A stretch of 64,000 nucleotides of DNA, from NCBI RefSeq assembly GCF_000143415.4, contig NW_003314321.1, positions 124,001 through 188,000 on the forward strand. The letters are read 5' to 3'. A program made the translations under genes and the position numbers. Origin of the DNA: Selaginella moellendorffii. Lineage: Eukaryota; Streptophyta; Lycopodiopsida; Selaginellales; Selaginellaceae. The notes under the pieces were generated by a model. That model saw only the letters and a list, made by a program, of their open reading frames with translations. It was not told the DNA's origin and made no database searches. Positions 52,970-61,853 of the stretch are shown here, piece after piece (the stretch's first letter is position 1; every line of letters starts with the position of its first letter).

Positions 52970-53945
52970 TGTAGACCAGCTATTCCATGTGAGGCAACTA
53001 GTCATCCACCCGTACCGCAATCCCACGGTGACAGTATATCCAAATCTCATCCCATGATCAATCCTTCCATTGTGTAGACCAGCTATTCCATGTGAGGCAA
53101 CTAGTCATCCACCCATACCGCAGTCCCACGGTGGATACCTTCGTCCGTGGATACTCCACACAAGAGGATACTCCACACAAGAGGAAGGACGTATGCTTGA
53201 TGAGAGAGCCCTTAGTGGCTATTTTATCCCCCAAAGTTCCAAGGATCCACGGTGACACAACTAGTCATCCACCCGTACCGCAGTCCCACGGTGGATACTT
53301 TCGTCCGTGGATACTCCACACAAGAGGATACTCCACACAAAAGGAAGGACGTATGCTTGATGAGAGAGCCTTTAGTGGCTATTTTATCCCCCAAAGTTCT
53401 AAGGATCCACGGTGACAGTATATCCAAATCTCATCCCATGATCAATCCTTCCATTGTGTAGATTAGCTATTCCATGTGAGGCAACTAGTCATCCACCCGT
53501 ACCGCAGTCCCACGGTGGATACCTTCGTCCGTGGATACTCCACACAAGAGGAAGGACGTATGCTTGATAAGAGAGCCCTTAGTGGCTATTTTATCCCCCA
53601 AAGTTCCAAGGATCCACGGTGACAGTATATCCAAATCTCATCCCATGATCAATCCTTCCATTGTGTAGACTAGCTATTCCATGTGAGGCAACTAGTCATC
53701 CACCCGTACCGCAGTCCCACGGTGGATACCTTCATCCGTGGATACTCCACACAAGAGGAAGGACGTATGCTTGATAAGAGAGCCCTTAGTGGCTATTTTA
53801 TCCCCCAAAGTTCCAAGGATCCACGGTGACAGTATATCCAAATCTCATCCCATGATCAATCCTTCCATTGTGTAGACCAGCTATTCCATGTGAGGCAACT
53901 AGTCATCCACCCGTACCGCAGTCCCACGGTGGATACCTTCGTCCG
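52970..53945. repeat. Tandem array of roughly 200-bp units within the TRIM-like element
   Basis: The words CAACTAGTCATCCACCC, TACCGCAGTCCCACGGTGGA, GGACGTATGCTTGAT and CAAGGATCCACGGTGACA recur in the same order about six times, with unit lengths of about 100-210 bp and few mismatches. One more unit lies on the far side of the gypsy insertion (55493-55690). Part of the unit is LTR sequence, so the array probably grew by unequal exchange. Confidence 0.85.
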
Positions 53946-53947
53946 AA

Positions 53948-54181
53948 TGTTATGATCCGGCGCAAAAAGACAAAGATCTCGTTGCCCTAGACTATGCTAC
54001 GCCACCTCTTGAGGTTCCTCACCACCCAACCACCCCCGAGCTACCTCAAAAGCTCCACTGCGCCGCCGCTCCACTGTGAGCCCTAGGGTAGGTTTTAGTC
54101 CCTTACCCTAACATGCCTTAATATACCCTTGAGCCTCCCTTTGACCGACGTTGACCACGTAGTCAAAGCTGGCGCCTAACA
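53948..54181 (-). mobile_element. Ty3/gypsy 3' LTR (234 bp)
   Basis: On the minus strand the segment starts TGTTAGGCGCC and ends GGATCATAACA, so TGTTA...TAACA are inverted ends. It is preceded on that strand by a polypurine tract (GGGGGGGGAAGAAT, about 54180-54196). It is the LTR of the integrase-bearing fragment next to it. Confidence 0.75.
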
Positions 54182-54255
54182 ATTCTTCCCCCCCAACAAA
54201 GTCCTTGTCCCAAGGACGAGTTGTACCGGTGATCACCCTTTCTGGGGAATCCTGC

Positions 54256-55488
54256 TCAAGCTCCTGGTCCATCTTCCACAGCCGTATACATCAAGGAGGC
54301 ATTGGGCCCGTCACTCCAAGATAGTACACCTTTCAACTGGCTGACATAAAATACCGGATGAATTTTCACCCCAGCTGGCAGCCGCACCCGATAAGCCGCT
54401 TTACCAATGCGCTCCAGCACTTCATATGGACCAGCATATCGATGGGAGAGTTTATCACTCTTCCCTATCCGTAAAGGCACCAAGGTGTTCCGCCGCTCAC
54501 TTGACGGAAAGATCACTCGCACGAAGACGAGATCACCCACCTTATATTCCCGGAATTGGCGATGCTCATTAGCAAACTTCTCCGCTCTATCCTGAGCTGC
54601 TTGCAAATTCCGTTTGCATACCACCAGAATCTCATCAAGTTCTGTGGCCAGATCAGTTGCCTCGGAATCAAGCTTTTCTTGAACGTCCTTACTCAAATGC
54701 AATCCCAACTCCACTGCTGTTCGAGGATGCCTTCCAAACATCGCAAAGTAAGGACTTAGCTTGGTTCCACTGTGTTGGCTATTGTTGTAAGCAAATTGCA
54801 CCAACGGAAGATATAGATCCCACTGTCCTTGCTTTTGACCAATGCTACAACGTAGCATATCCTCCACCACCTGATTCACACGCTCAGTTTGCCCATCCGT
54901 TTGAGGATGATCTCCACTCGAGAGTTTCAAAGTCACTTGCATAGCCTTTGCAAAGCTTTTCCAAAATCCACTGGTGAACTTTGAATCTCGATCACTAATG
55001 ATGTCCTCCGGCAAACCAAAATCAGGAAAAACCTTCTCCAAGTAAACCGCAGCCAAGTCTGAGGCAGTGACAGTCTTCCGAAGAGCCAACAACCGCACAT
55101 ACTTCGTCAACCGATCTACTATGACCCATACTTGCTCCTTTTGCCTCTGTGTTCGTGGCAAACAAGTGATGAAGTCCATAGAGATACTACACCAACGGCT
55201 CTGAGGAATAGGTAAAGGTTGCAAAAGTCCCCCCGGCTTCTCCCGTGGCACCTTAACCCGCTGACAAAGCTCGCATGATTTACAATACTTGAGGATATCA
55301 GCCTTCATATTCCTCCAATAAAAGTTGCGCTTAGTCAACTCATATGTCTTCTTCCCCCCAAAATGACCGGCCTCTGGACGATCATGATAGTGGAATAAAA
55401 CTTGAGTAATTAACGCATCCACCCGTGGCAAATAGACACGGCCATTGTAGTAGAGAATCCCATCCACCAATGAGAAAGGAGCTTCCAT
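54256..55488 (-). CDS. Ty3/gypsy polyprotein fragment: zinc-binding head, integrase and C-terminal domain (intact frame)
   Basis: 410 residues without a stop. An N-terminal HHCC zinc finger (HYHDRPEAGHFG ... CKSCELCQ) is followed by the integrase core with the DDE residues in SMDFITCLPR, DRDSKFTSGFW and DGQTERVNQ, then the GPYEVLERIGKAAYRVRLP and HPVFYVSQLK segment, the chromodomain-proximal part typical of plant chromoviruses. RT, RNase H and the 5' LTR are missing: the left edge of the fragment (55489-55492) abuts the tandem repeat of the TRIM-like element directly. It cannot transpose by itself. A decayed homologue of the same family runs on the plus strand at 62790-64000. Confidence 0.9.
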   Translation of the reverse strand: MEAPFSLVDGILYYNGRVYLPRVDALITQVLFHYHDRPEAGHFGGKKTYELTKRNFYWRNMKADILKYCKSCELCQRVKVPREKPGGLLQPLPIPQSRWCSISMDFITCLPRTQRQKEQVWVIVDRLTKYVRLLALRKTVTASDLAAVYLEKVFPDFGLPEDIISDRDSKFTSGFWKSFAKAMQVTLKLSSGDHPQTDGQTERVNQVVEDMLRCSIGQKQGQWDLYLPLVQFAYNNSQHSGTKLSPYFAMFGRHPRTAVELGLHLSKDVQEKLDSEATDLATELDEILVVCKRNLQAAQDRAEKFANEHRQFREYKVGDLVFVRVIFPSSERRNTLVPLRIGKSDKLSHRYAGPYEVLERIGKAAYRVRLPAGVKIHPVFYVSQLKGVLSWSDGPNASLMYTAVEDGPGA

Positions 55489-55979
55489 CTGGTCTTAGTG
55501 GCTATTTTATCCCCCAAAGTTCCAAGGATCCACGGTGACAGTATATCCAAATCTCATCCCATGATCAATCCTTCCATTGTGTAGACCAGCTATTCCATGT
55601 GAGGCAACTAGTCATCCACCCGTACCGCAGTCCCACGGTGGATACCTTCGTCCGTGGATACTCCACACAAGAGGAAGGACATATGCATGGATGCCTAATA
55701 CGTACGATTTCAAATTTAGGGGTAGGAATATACCTTGCTCAAAGGTATATTATATTTTAAGTAGCCACTAATCAATGGGAATCGAACCCGTGCCATTTGC
55801 TCTGATACCAACTGTAGCGCACCTTATCTCTCTCCCCTTAAGCCAACTGGAAAAGGGGCAATTGCTTGATGAGAGAGCCCTTAGTGGCTATTTTATCCCC
55901 ATTTATCCCCCAAGGTTCCAAGGATCCACGGTGACAGTATATCCAAATCTCATCCCATGATCACATGCGCTACAGGAGT

Positions 55980-57320
55980 AATGAGAAGACAAAAGTGATA
56001 GATACAAAGATAAAAGAAAATGAACAAAGTGGAATAGAAGTGAGAAAAAAAAGAAGAAATATGGAGGAGGATGAGATAAAAGGGAAAAGCCTCAAAGTCA
56101 CATTTGACATGATTGCACTATAAGCAATCTATATTAAGTATAAGGTCAAAAACTTGACTTAGCACCACCCACAATTATTAAAGCTTAAGCTTGAGATCAC
56201 CTATACATATAACTAAGTTTGCCTTATCATATGTATATATGTATGTGTATAGTTGTTGCCATGAAGAATAAAGTTGGCTTTGCCACATGATGCAAATGTA
56301 ACATGTAAATGTAGTAATAAGTTGAGCAATAGAAAATATACTTGAACTTGGATCAACTAATACAAAGAGGAAGAGGATAATAAAGGATTTCTTGTTATAA
56401 AATTGAGTTTGATAAGTGAACACCAAATGAATTAGTGCTAAGTGAACCTTAATGGTTCCCGAAGGATGGAGGTCACTAAGTTATTCACATAAAATCCCTC
56501 CACTACTCACACAACTTTTTATTTCCTAAAAAAATCTTAGCATCAAGACCTTCCACCACATCAACACCAATAGGATGTTACTAATGCTAAGATCTTCACT
56601 CAAAAAGTGGAAGATGTTAATTCTGGGAAATGCTTATAATGCCAATGTAAACATTTCTAATATTAGTCTTAAAGGTGTGTTGCTATAAGAGAGTATGAGT
56701 GTGCTTGGTTAGCATCATTTTATCGCATACATTACCCATATATTATAATTAGTAAAGTGTAAGTAACCAAAAGAGAATAATTTAAGAGATAATCCAAAAA
56801 AGTTCAAACATAAAAGGAAAAAGCCCATAAACAAAAGTACACTCCCTAACTCCTTGGGTTGTTTTGGTCATTATTAAAGGTAGACTTAACTACCATTTTA
56901 AGGATATATCCTCTTCTGTATTTGACTTTATTGTCTTGAAATCTTTATTGTTCCTGTGATCTCAACTATAGTGGTTTATCACAACTATATTAGTCAATTT
57001 GCTAAGTTAAATGTATATATAAATCATATCCTCAACTTTCTAAGGAAAACCTTTTATTGTTCCTAAAATTTTAAAGTTATTCCCTTATTAACCCTTTTTT
57101 ATCCACCATATTACCCACACATTCATGTATTAACTCAAGTAGAGAGCATGCCCTCTCAACATGCTACTCTTTGAGGATACAACCACTTTTAGGACCTTCT
57201 GATACAAATATCAAGTGGTGATATATTTGACCAGTGGATCATCTTTTTTATCACACTGCACCATTGTGAATATTGCTAAAGTCATCAATATCATCTTTTC
57301 TTTGGTCTTTGGATTATGAG
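55980..57320. other. AT-rich region with no supported gene
   Basis: Several purine-rich stretches and no credible frame. It separates the TRIM-like element from the next gypsy relic. Confidence 0.4.
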
Positions 57321-57325
57321 CAGGC

Positions 57326-59480
57326 ATTCGTGGATTTCAAAGAGCTATTGACGACTCCTCCGGTTTTAGTATACCCAACTACACTCAACTTTTTATTTTG
57401 TGCATAGATGCTTTTGATATTGGTCTTAGAGGTGTGTTGATACAAGAGAGCTCAAGTGTGCCTAGTCAGCACCATCCCATTGCATATATAAGTTATATAT
57501 TACAACTAGCAGAGGTGAAGTACTCCACAACAGAGGAGTGTTTAGTAGCAATTTGGGTTTCGAGAAACTTCATGCATATTTACATGGTTCTCGAATGTTA
57601 CTTGAAAGTGATCATGCTGCCATTACTTTATTATTGAAGCGAAAGAACCTAGTTGGTCATACTATTCGGTGCGCTTTGAAGCTTCAGATATATAATTTTG
57701 ATATTGTTCATCGCCCTAGGAGTTCTATGGCTGATGCTGATGCCCTTTCTTGAGCTCTTCTTCCTTGTCCACTCTCTTTTCATATTTCTGACGAGCTTGT
57801 TGTTCTGGCATCTATGGATTTTCTAAACGAAAATTTTGTGCCGTCGGTGGTTGCTGTACTTGATGTTCAGTGTCCACAAGGTGCAGAACAAGATTTACCT
57901 TCTCTTGACGAGGTTCACGAGGCTCAAAAGCTTGAGCCATGGATTCGAAGGCTTTAAGATAGGTTTGAGAATCCTGCATCACTTGCTAATGACTTGCCAT
58001 TCCGAATTTACATTTTTAATATAGCCTTGAAGATGGCCTTTTTTATTTTGTGGGGATGGATCCTGATAATCCTTTAAGGTTAATGGTGCCTTCCGTCTTT
58101 ATTCTACGGTTTCTCTATACCTACCATGATTCTCCTATTCTAGATGGGCATATGGGACATCGTCGTGTGATCGAGAAGCTGCATAGGTCTTTCTATTGGC
58201 CGGAGATGCAATGTGATGTTATCTGGTATGTGCGTAACTGCGTTTGGTGCCAAGCTCGTAATACTCCCCATTGTGTTGCGGAAGGACGGTTAGAGTCAAT
58301 TGCAGTTTCTCGTCCATTTGAGTTGGTGGCATTTGATCTTATGGGACCTTTACCATGGTCGACTGTTGACAATGAGTATGTTGTTATTGCTTTTGACTAC
58401 TTGACTCATTGGGTGGAAGTTGATGCTCTTACTAGTGCCTTTGCAACTACTGTTGGATACTTCCTCCTCAATCAAGTGGTGTTCTAGCATTCTTGTCTAA
58501 AGTGAATTCTTTCAGATAATGGTCCCGCATTTATGGTTGAGGTATTTCATATTTTGATATCTCGGTTGGGGATACGCTACACGTTTATGAGTGCTTATCA
58601 TCCACAATCAAACGGTCTAGTGGAACGATTTGTTCAGATGTTCAAAGGGATGATCATGAAGTATATGAACTTTCAGCATTCAGATTGGGATGGTTATTTG
58701 CCATCTCTTTGGTATGCATATATCACAGGGGTGCAGAGTTCTATTGATGCTTCACCATATAAACTCTTATATGGTCATAATCCAATATTACCAATAGAGC
58801 TGGGTTTACCTTCGCGATTGTCATGAGCTGCTGATGCTAGGTCTTGGAATTAGTATTTAACAAGCATTCTTCCACTTGTCCGAGTAGAGTCTACTGAACA
58901 CTTAAGTTGTGTACAAGTGGGACAACAATGGCACTATAACTCCCATCATCGTCCACTTGCGAAGTACAAAGTGGATGACTTGGTGTTAGTCTATTTTGCC
59001 CATCTTACGGTACGTGGTTCATCTAAAGGGCTCCTTGTTAAGTGGAAGGACCATATCAAGTGTTGCGGTAAATTGGACCACAAGTTTATGAGGTTCAATA
59101 TGACATCTAGTAGGCCAATCCTCTAGAGATTGTGTATGTGCAGTAGTTGAAATGCTTCATACCAAGGGATCAAAAGCAGTTAATACCACCTATAGATCCA
59201 CTGATTCCTCCTCCTAATGTTCCTCATGATCCCGGCCTCTTTACAAGAGAACCCAAATGGTCTTCCATTATTCTGAGAAGAGGGGATGATGTGAGGGCCA
59301 AGTATACGGCTACGATGCTGTATACTAATATTAGCGTAGTGGGATTTTGGTAGTTGTTGGATTGATTTTAATCTGGACCACTCACTTGTATATAAGCCAG
59401 GGTTTTTATGCTAATTGATATGCACATTTTCTGTATTCCTTTTCCATATTCCATGCACTCACAACTACACATGACATAGA
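57326..59480 (+). mobile_element. Degraded Ty3/gypsy element: RNase H, integrase and 3' LTR
   Basis: In order on the plus strand: RNase H (LCIDAFDIGLRGVLIQ, HPIAYISYILQLAEVKYST at 57398-57637), zinc head and integrase (HRRVIEKLHRSFYWPEM, CVWCQARN at 58050-58487; GPLPWSTVDNEYVVIAFDYL; SDNGPAFMVEVF and YHPQSNGLVERFVQMF at 58500-58826), a C-terminal part (58917-59126), then a purine tract (AGAAGAGGGGA at 59275-59286) and LTR starting at about 59287. RT is missing. Stops and frameshifts separate the pieces. The same LTR family occurs at 24.0-24.4, 50.2 and 61.7 kb. Confidence 0.8.
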
Positions 59481-59962
59481 TAAAGTAATAAATTACTTTG
59501 AAGAAAGATAAATGATAATACTAAAAATATTTACTACTTTAATTATATATTTTCACTTAAAAAATTAACAGTGTTATTTATAACTTTATTAGTACTTTTA
59601 AATGAGTTATAAAATAGGATTAGCTTAAGTTTCATATAAAATTTATTAATAAATTTATTATTTTTCAATAGAAATAAGGAGTTCAAGTTTCTTTCCATTT
59701 AAATCCTACATTTAATGAAAAAAGGCATATTTCTAGTAAGTGCAAAAAATTAATAAATATGAGTTTTTTATACTAAAACTTGAAATAGAATATTATAGAA
59801 AGAAATAACTTTATCAATGTAATAAAATATGAATTAAGGTGCTTTAATATGATAAATTATAGTAAAATCAAACACTATTATTTAATTTGAATGTTTTAAA
59901 TATGTTAAATAAATTTCACATCCTATTCAGACAAATAATTATAAAAATATAAATGAAAGAAA

Positions 59963-60823
59963 TTATAATGAACAAAGAATATGTTTTGCAGTTTTTGAAT
60001 CCCAAACAATATAGTTTGGAAATTTTGTTGCATAAATTACTATATTACAATCATTTTGAACAATAAGAAATACAGGAAAATTACATTTATTACAATACCT
60101 ATTTGTAGCCCATTGAACTTGTGTATTATAGTAAATAACAAAATAACCATCATTTTGAAGTTTCAATGTACAATTAAAAATATTTTCGTTTATAGTTTTG
60201 GATTCCCATATTTTAATTTTTAAAGAAAATAAAACAAGTTTACAATTTGATTGTAGCAATAATATATTTTTACCATTTGAAGAATTTAAAAACATTTCAG
60301 TATATAATATTGCTGGATTAAATAAAGTAGAATATTCAATGTGACATAATGTGTTAAATGAAGTAATACTTTTAGCTAATTCTGGAGAATCAAACTCCGG
60401 ATCATTTCTTAATTTGTAAGTTATTAAATAATGTAAACTCTCTCTAAAAAAATAATCTGAACAATATTCTTGTAATTCTGAAAAAATATTATTATATATA
60501 GTTCTAAAACCTTTTCTTAAAGCATTTCCTGTAATTCCATCTGGACCATCTAAATAACATTGATCTTTAGATTTAATAATTAAATGTACATTTCCTTTAG
60601 AAGTAGATACTAAATCTCCATCTGAGTATGTAGATGGATATGGATCATGAGAACCATCAGTTACAATTTTAAATATTAAAGATCTTAAACTTTGTATTAT
60701 TAAATTAATATCTGCTGGATTTAATACTCCAATTTTTCCAATTGCTGATTTATAACTATTTGATTTTACTAAGAAAAAGAAAATAACAAATATGAAACTA
60801 ATTCTCTTAATCATTATAATCAT
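59963..60823 (-). CDS. Secreted bulb-type (B-) lectin domain protein
   Basis: A single-exon 286-residue frame. It opens with a signal peptide (KRISFIFVIFFFLVKSNS). The first two thirds (CYLDGPDGITGNAL, FSELQEYCSDYFFRESLHYL) is an all-alpha-looking domain I cannot name. The last third is a B-lectin fold with three mannose-site-like repeats: LQSNCKLVLFS, LQNDGYFVIYY and VQNDCNIVIYA (consensus QxDxNxVxY), each followed by a WES or WDS turn. The sites are partly altered (only the third keeps D, N and Y), so mannose binding is possible but weakened. The gene is very AT-rich and isolated between repeats. A role in defence or cell-surface sugar binding is inference. Confidence 0.75.
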   Translation of the reverse strand: MIIMIKRISFIFVIFFFLVKSNSYKSAIGKIGVLNPADINLIIQSLRSLIFKIVTDGSHDPYPSTYSDGDLVSTSKGNVHLIIKSKDQCYLDGPDGITGNALRKGFRTIYNNIFSELQEYCSDYFFRESLHYLITYKLRNDPEFDSPELAKSITSFNTLCHIEYSTLFNPAILYTEMFLNSSNGKNILLLQSNCKLVLFSLKIKIWESKTINENIFNCTLKLQNDGYFVIYYNTQVQWATNRYCNKCNFPVFLIVQNDCNIVIYATKFPNYIVWDSKTAKHILCSL

Positions 60824-61675
60824 GAATAGAGAGAACTAGTTTATATTGTTTATATAAAAATACTTAATGATTAAAACTTATTTAATAATTTTTATTTTTA
60901 AAATCATATATAAAAGAATTATTACATAAAATTGTAGGTCTTTTACTGAGGGAGGTACATGTGGATACTAAGCAGTATTCAATGTTTAATTGGGAATTAT
61001 TTTACAAACTTGTATTATAAAATTTTTTATATATTAATACTTTATTTAAGTTACATTATTATTAATTAGCATGACACATGCTAGATTATTTAATCATTTC
61101 AATAAATTTACTTCACTATGTTTTTCACTTATTCCAACTTTCTAAGGAAATATATTATTGGGAAATATAGATTACATTATAGTGGTAGAGCACACAAGCA
61201 TTCTCTTATGCAAGATTACCTTTCAGTGTAGATAGACTTGATTCTTTGATGTAATTACTTTTGAGTGTTTTGAGTGTTCTACTATTTATTATTCATATCC
61301 AACTCCTAAACTCCTAGTGGGGATTCACTTAAAAAATATACCTTACTCTTATCATATGGGAGGATTGCAATATAGGCAAGCAAACAAAGTTTTTCATAGA
61401 AATTTTATAGAGTAAATTTTTTGGTGTTTATAAGTATGCTATTTATTTATTCATTTCTCTTACTTTGAACTCTTGTTTTGGAAATAACAAAAGCATTTTT
61501 ATCAATAGTGACTGTGCTTTTTATATTCCTGAACGGATAGAAAAGACAAGAAGTGTAATATAAAGAGCTACCAAGTTCTAAGAAGAATAATAACAAATGC
61601 GAGGAAGATCAAGAAGCAGCGTTGCTGTCCCAGTCCAGTATAGAATCGCAGCTAAGGCCTTTGGAGTACCTACAA
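60824..61675. other. AT-rich region, no gene
   Basis: Contains one segment (about 61170-61240) resembling the flank of the solo LTR near 24.05 kb (TGCAAGATTACCTTTCA), otherwise nothing recognisable. Confidence 0.4.
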
Positions 61676-61732
61676 TGTTTGTCAGTGTATAGTTATGATG
61701 CTATATACTAATATTAGCATAGTGGGATCACG
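61676..61732 (+). mobile_element. LTR fragment of the gypsy family
   Basis: GATGCTATATACTAATATTA followed by GCATAGTGGGAT matches the LTR at 59310-59345. It is cut off after GTGGGAT where the rDNA piece begins. Confidence 0.65.
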
Positions 61733-61853
61733 ACCCCCATGCCCTCCTACTCATCGGGGCCTCGCAATCGCCGCGATGGCCGGGCATAGGCCGCACGCTT
61801 AAGCGCCATCCATTTTCGGGGCTAGTTGATTCAGCAGGTGAGTTGTTACACAT
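61730..61853 (-). rRNA. Fragment of 25S rRNA gene (about 124 bp), not functional
   Basis: On the minus strand the sequence reads TGTAACAACTCACCTGC, then GAATCAACTAGCCCCGAAAA, TGGATGGCGCTTAAGCG, GCCTATGCCCGGCCATCGC and GATGAGTAGGAGGGC. This is the conserved domain of the plant 25S rRNA around the CCGAATCAACTAGCCC segment, with one visible change (TGAATC for CGAATC). It stands alone between a gypsy LTR fragment and gypsy RT sequence, so it is a misplaced piece, not an rRNA gene. Confidence 0.85.

Larger units (their letters stand above)
52817..55974 (-). mobile_element. TRIM-like LTR retroelement with tRNA-Met PBS, 5-bp TSD and a tandem array inside
   Basis: The ends are TGTAGCGCA at 52817 and TGCGCTACA at 55966-55974, flanked on both sides by the same 5 bp GGAGT (52812-52816 and 55975-55979), as expected for integrase-made target duplications. 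The right LTR is 55813-55974 (162 bp); the left LTR starts at 52817 and matches it to about 52957, then fuses with the internal repeats. Next to the right LTR the minus strand reads TTGGTATCAGAGC (55799-55811), a primer-binding site for initiator tRNA-Met. The small LTRs and lack of own genes fit a TRIM. The inside consists of repeated segments of about 200 bp plus a truncated gypsy element at 53946-55492. The element is on the minus strand. Confidence 0.8.

Noticed and set aside
52970-53945. Possible CRISPR-like array
   Set aside because: Units are about 200 bp and nearly identical throughout, without short repeats and unique spacers; it lies inside an LTR-type element of a plant genome.
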